64,000 bases of DNA from Pohlia nutans. Its lineage: Eukaryota; Streptophyta; Bryopsida; Bryales; Mniaceae. The translations under genes were made by a program, and so were the position numbers. How positions within the stretch are numbered: the stretch's first letter is position 1; every line of letters begins with the position of its first letter. Under the pieces are notes generated by a model. The model was not told the origin of the DNA and ran no database searches. It saw only the letters and a program-made list of their open reading frames with translations. The stretch is taken from NCBI GenBank assembly GCA_022496805.1, contig CM040102.1:6311001-6375000 (forward strand). Direction: 5' to 3'. Shown piece after piece: positions 20,023 through 33,235 of this stretch.

Positions 20023-23000
20023 CTTTTTTAATCACCTTATTAGCAACAACAAATCATCTATTTATATAGTAAATTCAATAAGAGGGATCAGAAAGAACCA
20101 TTAATTGATCATAATTGAGCATGATTTAACAACATTCAAACATTAAGGTTACATTCGGTACATGGCATCAAAGTAGAAGTCAACCATATTATAGAAATAT
20201 CAATTAAAAATTATTTTTAAATGATTTACATATGTACAAAGATTTATTTGAACATTTCTTAATATTAAAAAATATATTTAAAATATATTTAAAATTTAAA
20301 AACTTTAATATTTAAATATCCATTTTCACATGTCAAACTAAGGGGGGGCCGCACAGGAAGCCCAGTTCAGTTGAGTTGAACTTAGCCAGTTGAGATTTTC
20401 AACTATCAGTTGAAAGTTTTCAACTGAACTGTAGGCCGCATAGGCAGTTCAGTTTAGTCAATCCAGTTGAAAATTTTCAACCCAAGTTTTAATGTTTTTC
20501 AATTGTAGACCGTACATGAAATCCAGTTGAAAATAAAGCGATGGATGAGAATTCATAATTCATCAATGCACCTTTTAACCTTTCATTCATAAAGATCATT
20601 TAATTGCACTTATTAATTAGTGTATGAACCTATGCCATCTTACTTTTAAATTTGTACTTAATTGAATAAATTATTTGAAAGCCGTATTCAACTGAATAAA
20701 AATGCATTTTTATAATTTGGCATATATTCATTATTTTGGAATATAATGATATGTTTTAAAACAAATTAGATTTTTTTAAATTACAATATTTTAATACAAA
20801 TTAACCTGTTTTGTTATAAATTGGATTATTTTTTAAAAATTAGATTATTATTTTCATAAATTATATTATCAAAAAATTAATTGGATTATTTTTACACAAA
20901 TAGGATTGTTGAGACATAGATTATATTATTTTATATAAATTGGATAATTTTGACATATTCTATATTATTGACACAAGTTAGAATATTTTGATACAACTCA
21001 GATTATTATGACATAAATTAGAATACTTCAAGACATATTAGATTATTTCAAAACAGATTAGATTATTGAGATATAAATTGCATTATTGAGACTAGATTGA
21101 ATTATGAAGACATACACTGGGTTGTTGAGACATATACTAGTACATTAGATTGGATTGGAGTATTTGGAATTAATTGAGAAAATAAAAATCATAATTCTTT
21201 ATTCAAAAACAAATATGAACATAATCTTTGAAAATCGTTATCCTACTGCCTCTAGAATTTGCAATTATAATAAACTCATTGGTAATTGTTTCAATTGTTT
21301 GCATCGATAAATATGACCTTACTATTAATAAAGTTCATGAAAAATATTCTAGATATGCGTTATGTTGACCCTTTTTACACAAAATTGTAAGAATCTAAGC
21401 AATGTTCTTTTTGATAGGAACTGACTAGGTGCATACTACTCCAATTTTTGTAATTATCATTTTGCGATCTCAGTTTCAACTTGTAAGTAATTTTAAAAAT
21501 ATTTCTACTTATTTGTGCTCAACTAAGTAACCTCTGCAATTGCAACCACAATCATCTAGCACTTTATTGTTGCATGGTTCACTTGTTGCCAACAAAGAGA
21601 GTGTCGTTTTTCCTTGAGTAGTCCTCCCAAACCCACCATCAAAATGAAAAATCAAATTTTAAATTATTCTAGTTCAAAAATGTTGGAATGAAGTTACTCA
21701 CATGGTAACTAGGGCTTCGCTACTCTTCGCACTACCAGTGACGAATGATATATTACGATACATTCAAAAGTAGAAACCATGAAATTGTTATATTAATTTA
21801 TACTGATGTATAAATGAAGGCATATAATATTGGCACTAATAAGTACAAGCATAGTTTTTCTTCTTTGATATATATTAGATGCCAATTAGAATCTATTGAA
21901 CATGACAACATACACCTCCTTTAAAAAATTAAACACTGGCTACTCTTTGAAGACCTTAGAGCCAAAACTTATGGCTAAATTCTCAACTAGATTGGATTCC
22001 ATCTTCATGCAATTGGAAATGAAATGATGCCAATGTGCAGTTTAGTTTTCTGCACCTGTTTCTTTTTTCATTCAGATAGATTTTCACTTTTCTTAAGTAC
22101 CTTTGGACTCAGAAAGCACTATTTTTCTTCAATGGTCAGCACATAAGCTCCTCCTTCCATGCAACTGTCATAGTACACAAACTCGTTCCATTCTTGTAAA
22201 TCAGAAATTGAGAAAAATTATTCCATCGATTGGTACATCAATTCCCATTGCCGCCCTACCATGATCAGAAAATCAAATTCGCAAAAAAAGCTCCAATTCT
22301 TCCCCCTCCGTACTTGAACATACCTGATATTTAATTCCATTCACACTCAGACGACTTAGGAGAATTTCAAAAACGTAAGTCTAGCTTACCAGATTCCTTA
22401 CACAGAAAGCACTCTGTCAATACAATGTACTCAACGATTAGACCAAGAGGTCACCTGCATACAAAGAAAAGAACATGAAGCAAACCATCAACAAACAAAC
22501 TAAAATATTCTCTGAATGCAAGTTACGTCTAAATGTCCGTAACTTAAAACTAATGTGACTGCATCCATTGCATGTGGCCTGCCACCGATCGTACTAAGAA
22601 AGTCATTATCTAAACAATAGCACCAGTGATTTTTCTTGTTTCTAGTTTTAGAAAATTTGCTACATAAAATTTGGGCTGGCTAAGTGATACAAAGGATTTT
22701 TGAAAAAAAAAATTAAAAATGAATAATAGCAAGCTTTTCTACGATACCAAGGATACCAAACATTTCAATGTAAAGAATGTGCACACTCGTTATTTTCTGA
22801 ATTGAACGCCTCGCCTTTGATGGAAAAACTGTTACAATAATAGTGAACAACACGGCGTCCTGGCTGCCAAAAAAATAGAACTCTGAAACCATCCCGAATC
22901 GCAGTAATGTATAATCAAACATGACTGCTCAAAGCAAAGGATGAACTTGGACAAGTATTCTTTGCTCTTTGGCAACGACCACAACATTACTCTAGATATA

Positions 23001-25056
23001 TCTTGTTCTTGATAGCACCTCAAAAGCCAGCAACAACGCAATGCTTGAAAACCAACTCACAGAGCAAAACTGAATGTAAACAAATGTAATATTCCCTGGA
23101 AGTTCAAAGCCCTACAGCATCTTTGTTTCCGAAACGGCTAAAAAGAAACTCCATAAATTTCCGAATGAAAAATATCAATAAAATAAAAGTGCTCTCAAAC
23201 CCTAGATATTTGGTTCACATTGACATCAATTTCGTACAGCACAGGTAAACATGCCATCTGCGCCTGGCGAACTACGATTTCCGTTCAAGTGGATTTTCTT
23301 TTTAGATAAACAACCAATAGTTCTAAGAAATTAGGGCTCGTCGTACAAAATTCCGGAGAAATCCAAAAAGCTCAACAAAATACTCCGAAAAAACGGTTTT
23401 AAGTCGCAAATCGAAGAAAATAACTCACTTCTGTGTAGACCGCCTACACATGATCCGTTGGAATGAGTGGACACCAACCGACATCCTTTCACAACAATGC
23501 TCTCTAAAATCATAACCATCGTCGTTAGCCCCAGACAACTACTGCAGTCTCGTCATCCTTATTCGACGAATCCTTCATCTTACTAAATCACACGATCCGC
23601 ACCAAAGGACTCGTTTAACCTAATTATGCATGCAGAAGCGTGACAATCTCTCCGTCGCCAACACCGGAACAACCCCCTGGGAAAAACAAAAAAATCTTCT
23701 GAAACATCATGCCTCCGTTTCCATTAAACGACGAAATCTCATTCTCGAACCTAAGAGCGAGAAGATGAGTGCCACACGGAAGCAAAAGGGCAAGAAAAAC
23801 GAGTACAGAAATGGGAAATGGCGGTCAAATTCGGAGGTGAAAAATGCTATGAGCAGGGGAGAGAGGGAGGGAGACAGTAAGTAAAAGAAGATACCGTGGT
23901 AGCCATGGTGCACGATGCGGATCATTGCGGGAGCGATGGAGCGAGCAAGATGCACGACCGTGCAAGAGCACTCACGGCAGTGGCAACAGATGTTCGCGCG
24001 TTTCCACGATCGACTGCGGGCAACCGAACAATCCTCAACTGCGACGAACGAGCCAGGGCGACTTGGAACAGTCCTCCAAGTTGTCTGGAACAGTCCTGCT
24101 GACGAAACGAAATGGAACCGTCTTGGTGATGAAACGGAATTGTCATGACGACGAACCTACCATCCAATGCAGGCTAAACCAGCTCCGACTTTCGTCGTCA
24201 CTGGAATTAAATTACTTATGAGGGAATTGATAGAACAAGAGTCTGTGACTCCAAGTTAGTCAGAACACCAAAGTAATAGTTTAATTAGTCTCAACACCAA
24301 AGTAATAGTCTGAGTATGTAGACAGACGGTACTAGGACTTTAAGTGTGGCTTGATGGGTGAAGGAGATATATTGTGTATTGTACAAGATCTCACTTGTAT
24401 GGTTGGGTCGCAAGTCACATAATAAACATTGTTTATTTTTTGTGCACATTATCTTTTTTTTAATTTAACAAAAACTGTCTTGCATAAATAGATATAAATA
24501 GTGTATGTCATCTTATGATTAATACATAAAAAATTAAACTTGTAAAGCTTAATATGAGCTTCCAAAATGAATCACATTAGGATACAAGCTTGATATGTGT
24601 ACTTGATTTCGTGGACTCACCACACTTTAGAAAAATGTTATTCTGGAAATGGAAAAAATATTATAAAATAACGCGGTATAGTAGATGGGATTTTAGTACG
24701 CAACAATCATGTGTTGTATAGGTCAAATTTAAAAATTGAATTTTTTCCTCGTTTAACTAACTTAGCACTTGGTGACATTGTAGTAGTGAAAGAACTATTT
24801 ATTTAAGTTTTTCTATTAAAAAAATAGTCATAAACTTCATTAGTATCCAAAACTCATTCCTTTACCGTCAAAATATTCATTCATGTTGACATATAATTAT
24901 TCAATTTCATTCAAATACTAAGCAAATTTTTATTCAATTATGACGTTTCCATCAAAAATCTACATAAATGTGCTACTCTTGTTTGTTTAATTTGTGCCAC
25001 TTGTTTAAGAGAAAACAATTTAAAAAAATTAAAATTAAAATTTCAATTACCATTAA

Positions 25057-25058
25057 AT

Positions 25059-25089
<31 letters not shown>

Positions 25090-25165
25090 AATATATAAAT
25101 ATATATATATATATTTAAATATATATATATATATATATATTTAAATATATATATATATATACTTA
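25057..25165. repeat. AC/AT microsatellite
   Basis: A short (AC)n run passes into interrupted (AT)n with TTTAAAT breaks, inside the Harbinger-like element. Confidence 0.9.
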
Positions 25166-25235
25166 AAATACTTAATAATAATATAAATACTTAAATTCTT
25201 AAATACTTGAAACACTTGAAATACTTCACAAGGCC

Positions 25236-25415
25236 TGTGAGGGGGCCTATGAATTGATTAAACTGAACAGTACTGCACCTTACGTGAACCTGTTTTGTGA
25301 GGGGGCCTGTGAATTGATTAAACTGAACAATACTGCACCTCACTTCAACCTGTTTTGTGAGGGGGCCTGTGAATTGATTAAACTGAACAATACCGCACCT
25401 TACGTGAACCTATTT
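25236..25415. repeat. 60-bp tandem repeat, three copies
   Basis: Three adjacent copies of a unit containing GGGGGCCTGTGAATTGATTA and AACTGAACAATACTGCACC, differing by a few bases. Each unit carries the AACTGAAC motif also common at the element ends. A second short duplication (about 25448-25516, with GAGCATTTTCCGTAAGCGT twice) follows. No spacers or cas genes, so not CRISPR. Confidence 0.9.
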
Positions 25416-26345
25416 TCAGTTTTCAGCACAACCCTCCAAACAATTATTTATAAATTGGAGCATTTTCCGTAAGCGTGGATTATTTATAAATGGAGCATTT
25501 TCCGTAAGCGTAGAGTGAAATCATCCAAAAACTTCACTCAACGGTTGGGGGGAGCACCGTTGAGTTTCGTAGAATTAATTTCAACTGTGGTGTGGGGGAC
25601 CACGGTAGAGAAATCTTCTCATTTGGGGGACCACAGTTGAGAATTTTTCTCCCAGTTCAACTGAGCCTTCCTATGCGGCCTCCGGTTGAAATCAATCTCA
25701 ACCGGAAAGCACCTCAATTTTCAACTGAACGGCCCTGTGTGGGCCTCCCCCTAAATATGATTTCAATATGTTCAATATTTAAATAAGTTATGCAGGGACT
25801 TTGAAGAGCCTCTTTTTTAATCACCTTATTTGCAATAACAAATCATTTATTCTTATAGTAACTTCAATAAAAGGGATCAGAAAGAGCCATTAATTGATCA
25901 TAATTGAGTATGATTTAACAACATTCAACCATTAAGGTTACATTAGGTACATGGCATGAAAATAGAAGTCGGCCATATTATAGAAATATCAATTAAAAAT
26001 GATTTTAAAATGATTTAAATATGTTCAAAGATTTATTTGAACATTTTTTAATATTAAAAATATATTTAAATTTTGAATATTTAACTATTTAAATATCCAT
26101 TGTGTAATATACGATATCTTCCTTTTTGGATCCATAATTGAGCATGATTTAACAACATTCAACCATCAAGGTTACATCTAGTAAGTGGCATGAAAGTAGA
26201 AGTCAACCATTTTATAGAAATATTGATTAAAAATGTTTAAAAATGTTTAAAATATATTCAAAGATTTATTTGAACAATTTCTAATTTTAAAATATATTTA
26301 AAATGTATTAAAACTTTAAAAAACTTTAATATTTAATTATCCAAT

Positions 26346-26480
26346 CTCAGATAAATAGATAGAAACTCCAGCCTTAGTTTCAAGGCGGGCGTGAATAAAT
26401 TATCTAATGGTAATGTTAATGACCCAGTGCCCATCGGACAATAGATCATTGAAACAAAACTACTCTCCTCTATCAAGTCT
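26346..26480 (-). mobile_element. SINE fragment (3' part)
   Basis: Matches the tail half of the SINE at 9407-9769 (GATAGAAACTCC, GGCGTGAATAAA, GCCCATCGGACAA, CTACTCTCC) at clearly lower identity. The tRNA-like head is absent. Lies in unit 3 of the tandem duplication and is not seen in unit 1. Confidence 0.7.
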
Positions 26481-28024
26481 CACATGTCAAACTAATGCCA
26501 CATCAAAATTTATATTTTTAGTGTTTTTTATTTAATTATTATTATTTTTTAAAATTCAAAAAGTTAAAATAGAAATAAAAACTCGAAGCCTCTTTAAGGG
26601 TTCAAATTTCTTGTAATGTCAACCCATTTATTTCTAAGCTGGATGGGTTTTGAGTGAAAAATTCATGTGACATGGCAAATTTAAAACATGAAATATCCAT
26701 ATTTTAGAAATCCAACTTTAGAAATCTAGGTACTATTATTTTGGATTTCTAGAATTGGCCTCTTTTTATTGAAATGTAAAAAAAACTCACTTTTACAGCA
26801 TACAATTTTTTTACTATGATATTGTAATTGATTGTAAATCTTCAGAAATGAACTTGGTTTGAAATTTTGTTTTCAAAGAACGTCTTTAGTTAGCTATATA
26901 GTAAGGTCCATAATTGAAGACTCATGTTTAATTGAAGACTTTTCAAAACTCACTTTTTTCCACATTTATGATTTGGTGTGGTCATTGAATTTCAAGGCCA
27001 AGACTATATCCTACTATGAAAACACCCTATACTTAGTACAAATGCGGAAGAAGTACCAATGAAATACCAAAATAAATTGTAAAAAATACCAAAGAAAGAC
27101 CAATGTTGGTATAAGAGAATAATATGGCAACAAAAGTTTCTTATAGTTGTCTACCTCGATTTAAGAATATGGTTTCATTGAGAGTTGAAACTTTTTGCTA
27201 AAATATCACCTTCAAGCAAAGCAAATTGTGTTTGGAAAATTAGATTTTGTTTAATGCGTCAAAGTTCAATTACCAATATATATGCCATGGTAAGGATGTC
27301 TCAGTTGATTGGATGTAAATTATATTGTCAATGCTCAACAAACCATAACACTTTGTCTTGTATTGACAAGCACCGCAAAAATTCATTATGTCTTTAAACC
27401 AGAGGGCTCTACAAATCATCTTTGATAATCAACATACATGAATTCAAAACTTGCCACGTAATCAAAATCAATGTACACTAAATTAGTATACAAAATATGT
27501 TGTATATTTTAAAAAGCGACAAAGAAATAATGCCAAAATCGTTGAAATGGTGTACTATAAGAGTAACATTTGGATCAATGTACATATATTTGGATGAATA
27601 AATCACATTTCATCCATGTTTAACATATTTCATCCACTTTGTGAATGTAAGGAGCTTCATCACTTCAATAAGAAATGTGGAATTTTAGAGACAAAAAAAG
27701 GAAACAAGAAGGAATAAAGAAGGTAACAACAAGATATTTGAAGTAGAAGATGATTGGATTACGAAGAAAAAGGTTTAAAGTTCATTGTTTATCTCCTTGC
27801 TTGTCTCCAATGTAAAGATTTCTTCCACATTTCTCCCTAATACAATTAGCATTTGAAGTAAAATTGACTAAAGTGAGATCAAATTTTAGAATCAAGTTGC
27901 ACAAAACGGTAACTTTATGCCACACCAAAGTAATTTTATAGAAGGATGAGATTTTGGAGGGTCGAAAATGTCATCGTTTCTTTCAAATAATGCAATTCCA
28001 CAAACCGGCATCGATATTCAAATT

Positions 28025-31000
28025 TTATCTTACCTGCGGAACAGGGTCCAACGTGAACCGACCGAGTCGTCCAGTTCTGTACAATTTGAGAAGCTGCTTA
28101 GAGACCCGGATCCAACCATCGTCACCGAGTTGTGCAGGGACTTTGAAGAGCCTGCGAAAGATGTTCATTTGTTCATCCACCAAACTCTCCATGTCTTGTT
28201 GATTCTCCAAGTCTCCATCAAACTTGAGGCACGATTGCGTGATAACCTTCCGCACATTTTCGCCGATCTCGGACGTGTCCGACTCTGCCTGGCAAATATA
28301 CATGTAGTAGTCGATCGTCAGGATTGGCAAAAAAAATAATCATGAACAGAGAAGCCCCAATCTTTAAGGAAATTGTTTTTTTCAAAAAAAATCAATTTTC
28401 TATGGTGAAGATAATAATAATCTTTGGCATTTGTGGGGCAGCAATTTTCCAAATAAATTAATTATTTGGCATGACCTGCACCCCTACGGCCAGGAACTGA
28501 ATCAGATCGACCATGATTACACAATGATATGCTTGTCATAAACCTCTTCACCAAATTATTCCTGCGTCATTTGCTTCCACAGAAACTGCAATATCTATTT
28601 TAGTTTTAGTATCATTTAAAAAAAAAAATTGTCCATTGTTTTATACTTCAAACGTGAGTCCAGTCCACTTCAAACGGGCAGACAATGAGAGCAACACAAA
28701 AACTACATACTACTATTAAAGATAGACCATTTTTAGAGTGTTAAGACTGCTTTTTTTGGACAAGAGTATCAATTAGCTAATCGGTTGGTGCTACTTGTAC
28801 AGTCGGGTACAAGATGGTTACGAATTTTGGATCCAGTTGAGATTTGTGGGAACTTTGGAAGGCCTATGTATGCTCAAAAATGAACGAAATTTCAAATTGT
28901 AATTTGCATTGGAATCACACTAAATTCTACTTTATCATCATTACAAACACATGTAATTGAAAATCATACAAAAAATCTGATGTTTTCTATACACTATCAA
29001 ATATTTTCTCAACCATTTAGTGCTGCCACCATTTGTGAAAATTACAACTTGTATATAATGGTACATATTAAAAATGAACCTTCACAATTGCTTTAGAGAT
29101 ACTTGATCCCACACCACTTGAACTACTTGTATGATTTCTTACTAGTTCTTTACCTTAATGCAAAAAATCTTTGACTATCTTCCACAGGTTCACTATGAAA
29201 TGATAGATAGTGTATAAAAGAAATCCAAATTGTTGTCTTATTTTAAATAATTAGTTTTTCACTTATTATGAAGTTGAAGCATACTTCATTGCAATTCCAA
29301 TGCAATTTGTGGTTTCAAAATCCGTTCATTTTTGAGCATGCTAGAGCTTCCTAAAAATTGTTGAACTTTCTAATGAAAACTGATTGAGAAATTTGTAAGC
29401 ATGTGAGGTAAATTTCAAACTGTGATTAGAATGCACAAGTCAACTACACTAAATAGGTAAATTAGTGTTAGATAATTATATGGTTTGAAAATATTATAGA
29501 TTTTTATTCTCGACAAAAAAATTACTAAAGACATTGATTCCAATACTATTGAAAGATCCCCATCTTGACCAATATAGAGGGTAAAAAAACTGGTCAACAG
29601 TAAAAGCTTACAACATGTTTATGTAAATTAGTGTATCTAACACTAATCTACCTATTTAGTGTACCTGAGCCAATTCAGGTGTCCATCGTAAGTGAGCAGA
29701 GCGCGCATTTAAGACAGACAGAAGATATCGTGCCACCCGATCCTCGCCCACTACGGAATCCTTCACCGCTCCTGACATAAGACCAGGATTGTAAGCAACG
29801 TAACCAGAAGTATATTACCATTAAGCTAAACCTTAACCCCCCTAATGTGACCGCTTCCATATTTTACAAGTTGAAAGAAAATAAGCTGCAAGGAAGGATA
29901 AAAAAATGTACCCCAATAGAAAGAAGAAATCATACCCTACAGTTTTAAACGATAGAAATATGTTTTGAAAATTAATACTCCCTCCGTCCCAAAGATATTG
30001 TCCTAGTTTTTGGCAATTTTTTTTTTCAATATTTGTCCTATGTTTTATACTTCAAACGTGAGTTTTGTCCACTTCAAACAGGGTGGACAACAAGAGTGAC
30101 ACAAAAACTACATACTACTATTGAAGATAGACCATTTTTCGAGTACTGAGACGGCTTTTTTGGCAAAAAAATGTGTTAAATTAAAACACGCCAAAAACTA
30201 GGACAATATCTTTGGAACGGAGGGAGTACAATCATCTTAGCTTCCAAAGTGGACTTTCTATTTTTAGAAAGAAGTGGCTCAGGAATAATGGTAGCTGCAA
30301 GAAGTTGAATCCACGTTTCACAAAAACGTCAAAAGAAAAGGGCTCATACCTGTTAGAGCGAGTTTTAATCCAGTATCGATGTTATCGATGTTTGGAACAA
30401 GCACACCAGGAGTATCCAAAACATAGACACTTGGCTTTTCTCCAATCTGTCATAAAATCCTGGTCAGAATGAGGTTGCTCTAAGCCCTTCAAGAACCAAG
30501 GTTTCATGGATTTAAAATGACAAATTCAATCAATCATATTGTGAAAAATGTACATCACATGAGACCAAATTTTATATCACCAGAATCAGTGAAGAAAATT
30601 GCATGTGTTGGTCAAAAAACAAATAAACTTGAAAAAAAGAAGTCATCATAGAACCTACTCAAAGCTGCTAAAAAAAAACATGAGGACCCGATTTGGGCTT
30701 CTTGGTCCTTTAGGGGTTAACCTATATAGACACTGACAACGTAAGAGCATGGCCACCATGCCCTCAGAGAGTCTCTGACCTCAAGAAGTAGATGAAAAGT
30801 TTCAAGGGCCCTTTCAAAATAGCTCTTGACTCTAGATTCTTGCATGTTAGAAATTGGGCCTTCAAAACACTATTGAGTTGACTATTTGATGATTATTCCT
30901 ACCATTCTACTTGTGATTGGTCCATTGACTATTTGATGCGCACTTTTGATACGTGAAGGGCGTGCAAGGGTGGGGGAGTGTGAGTGCAAGGGCGCTTCAA

Positions 31001-33235
31001 ATATAGATGAATAATTTGAGAGGGTTCGTCCTAGCGTGCATGGGTGGGAATGCTCTAATACCTTAAAGCCCGAAATATGCTGAGTAACACCTGGTAGCGG
31101 CCCAACTTTGGCTTTCTTCAAAGGCTCCTGCTCTAATTCAAAACAAGAATTAGTAGCAAGCCATAAATCAGATGAATGACAATGTGCACCCGTTATACAA
31201 GATGATTAACGATCCCATTTACACAGGTAAAAATCCAACCATCCTTTTTTTTCAGGAATATGTTTGAGGTGGCACCTGCTTTTGTCAAAGCATGCGCGTG
31301 CCGAAACAGGGTGTTGATGAGAGCGGACTTGCCCACATTCGGGATACCCACAATCATCAACAACAGAGTTGGCTCCTTTGCTAACTTCTCCCTCAGGAAG
31401 TCCCATGCCACGTCCAGCATCTGTTTAGACACCACAATAAGAACAATTTGCTAGAAATTTAACCCCAACCTTTCGATAATTTATTTCAGTACCAATAAAA
31501 GTGTAGCTCAACAAATTGTAGATTCATTGAAAATCCAATAAGGTTGATGCATCCGAGACCAAGTTTACTTAAGTCACAAAACTCAAATTTAGTGCCATGT
31601 AATAACAATATCAGTCGATCCATAGACCTGGGATCCGTATCAAAATTTTGTTTCCCAATCACAAAAAATGAATAAAATTAAGTGAGATATGAGCATTTGA
31701 GAAATGCAACTTCCAAAAAGTCAACAAATTTTGTCTCTATGAATCCATGAGGTTTTTTCCAATTACCATGAGTTTTCATTCTAGGTGTATGTTATTCAAC
31801 AATTCTATCTGAGGTTCGTCGTGTCATTCAATATCAAGAATAACCAAAAACAACTTTGAACTTTAAAGTTCTTTTGTCAATTGACTCCGAAATAGGACAT
31901 CCACATTTTGAAATTTTGACTTCATTTTGGTGCAATCTATTCATTCCAAAAGGAGATTTTGTAAAAATATGACTATCAAAAATGACGCTAAAAAATGAAA
32001 ACGTTTAAGCAAAGGAAGCCTTTCTGTACCTTCCTGACCGATCTAGGCTGGTGAGCGTTTACAAACACATGGCGCTGGTTATGTTCTTGAAAGTGTGATT
32101 CCCATTTCTGCACTCCAGTTCATTTTTTAGGGTACTTGATAACATCACCAACAATGGAGAAAATCAGAAGATGTCAATGGCGTGCAATTTGTGGGATAAT
32201 TACATCCCTTTTATTGATAAACAGGAAGATGTTGATACGGATACTTACGAGAATCATATTTGGATTTGCAAGATCCATTTTGTTAAAAACTATCAGACGC
32301 TTCTTGCGCTCCAAAAGGTCTTGGAGCTCTGAATTAGCCGACGACAGCGGTATCTAAATATCCACAACAGCAATATATACTCACACCAGTTATGCAAATG
32401 AATTTTCACAGCAGTAAATTAGCATGAGATTAGCCAAATTTCCCATTACGGAGTGTGTTTCACATAAAACAGTGCATACCCTAAAAACTTTAAAACGCAT
32501 ATTCGATTGTTAAACATCAAGGTGGCTTGAAAATTCACAAAGAAAAATCATTCGGCATAATGTATACTCACACAAAGTATGCAAATGAATTTGCACAGCA
32601 GAAATCTTAGAACCTACTCAATTGGCTTCAGACTTAAAATCACGTCATGGTGGAAAATTTTCCAATTACAGAGCGTGTTACAGATAGTGCAAACCCTAAA
32701 AACTTTATAACAGGTTGTTAGCCCCTAAAGGACCAAGGATTCATAGTTTTTAAATGATAAGTTTAAACAATTATATTGTGGAAATTATAATTTGAATGGG
32801 ACCAAATTTTATATCACTATAATTAGTGAAGAATATTACATATATTGCATTAAAAATAAAAAATAAAATAACAAAAAAGAATCTTCATAAAACCTACTCA
32901 AAATCCCTGAAAAAAACAGGAGCCACCTGGTGGCCTTATGGTCCTTTAGGGGTTAAACATCGTTCGCTTTGAAAGTGGCTTGAAAATACGCAAAGACGAA
33001 TTCTTAATCAAACATTGAGGCAAAAAATAATAATCACACCAACTTTGCGTATGAAATTGAACCCTAAACCCTAAATACTGACCCGGGCATCGCGAACCTC
33101 GACCACGAGGTCCACGACTTTGATCCGCTCCCGAATGGCCTTGGTGGCCGAGGCCATGTGGCCGGGGTACCAATTGATGGCCGCCACTTCCCCGGCGGCC
33201 TTGCTCGCCAATCCATACAATCCTTTGCGCGACAT
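28025..33235 (-). CDS. MTG1/DAR-type circularly permuted GTPase (ribosome assembly)
   Basis: Exons: 33083-33235, 32249-32353, 32030-32107, 31276-31420, 31062-31132, 30350-30446, 29665-29771 and about 28025-28288; the first seven join in frame. Exon 1 has W-Y-P-G-H-M and E-V-R-D-A-R; exon 2 the G4 motif N-K-M-D; exon 4 the P-loop G-I-P-N-V-G-K-S; exon 5 G-P-L-P-G-V-T; exon 6 the G3 motif D-T-P-G. The order G4 before G1 and G3 defines circularly permuted YlqF/MTG1 GTPases, which assist large-subunit ribosome assembly in mitochondria or plastids. The C-terminal exon ends L-Y-R-T-G-R-L-G-R-F-T-L-D. A short exon between 28289 and 29664 may be missing. The frame stops at 28025, but CAG|GTAAGA just before it could be a donor to a further exon. 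Several introns are built from MITEs. Confidence 0.88.
28600..28760. mobile_element. Decayed Stowaway MITE
   Basis: Interior blocks TTATACTTCAAACGTGAGT and CTACATACTACTATT are shared with the complete copy at 29978-30226; the CTCCCTCCGT ends are gone. Located between the last two MTG1-like exons. Confidence 0.6.
29447..29661. mobile_element. MITE ending at the exon 7 donor of the MTG1-like gene
   Basis: Terminal CACTAAATAGGTA and its inverse are flanked by TA. On the gene's strand the element starts at intron position +4, and the TA duplication supplies the T of the GT donor. A palindromic remnant of the same ends lies at 9212-9241. Confidence 0.75.
29978..30226. mobile_element. Stowaway MITE
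   Basis: Classic CTCCCTCCGTCCC ends in inverted orientation, flanked by TA, with TTGTCCTAGTTTTTGGC next to them. Lies in the intron between MTG1-like exons 6 and 7. Other copies: 33611-33849, 61056-61286 and a remnant at 28600-28760. Confidence 0.92.
30480..30720. mobile_element. TTAA MITE (240-bp family) in MTG1-like intron 5
   Basis: Runs from a decayed CTAAGCCCTTCAAGAACCAAGG to TTGGTCCTTTAGGGGTTAA. It lies a few tens of bases from the exon 6 acceptor and, with the element at 30745-31055, makes up most of this intron. Confidence 0.8.
30745..31055. mobile_element. Harbinger-type MITE at the exon 5 donor of the MTG1-like gene
   Basis: GAGCATGGCCACC and GTGGGAATGCTC ends flanked by TAA (30742-30744, 31056-31058). 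On the gene's strand the duplication occupies intron positions +4 to +6, so the element starts at +7 and part of the donor context comes from its target site. Confidence 0.8.
32718..32956. mobile_element. TTAA MITE (240-bp family) in MTG1-like intron 1
   Basis: From TTAGCCCCTAAAGGACCAAGG to GGTCCTTTAGGGGTTAA, with the family's ATTCATAGTTTTTAAATGA interior. No ORF. Confidence 0.85.

Larger units (their letters stand above)
20342..25751. mobile_element. Harbinger-like element (5.4 kb), TAA duplication
   Basis: The left end is GGGGGGGCCGCACAGG and the right end is the rough inverse (CCTGTGTGGGCCTCCCCC), with TAA on both sides (20339-20341 and 25752-25754). Both ends carry many CAGTTGAAA/TTTTCAACTG subrepeats. 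No transposase frame was found. The middle (about 22400-24200) is GC-richer with splice-like signals on the minus strand, possibly captured host sequence, but I recognise no protein. Confidence 0.55.
18543..28152. repeat. Tandem partial duplication of the MTG1 3' end (three units)
   Basis: Three direct units start with the same TCTTTTTTAATCACCTTATT: about 18545-20022, 20023-25810 (interrupted by the element at 20342-25751) and 25811-28152. Units 1 and 2 end at the same exon break, ...GACTTTGAAGAGCC, where the real gene (unit 3) continues with TGCGAAAG. The unit holds downstream AT-rich sequence plus the last part of the terminal exon. Confidence 0.75.

Noticed and set aside
22713..24221. Several short open frames on both strands
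   Set aside because: They overlap each other, none has a motif, and they may be leader or captured non-coding sequence.
25236..25415. CRISPR-like array
   Set aside because: The three 60-bp units are directly adjacent without spacers, in a plant nuclear transposon.
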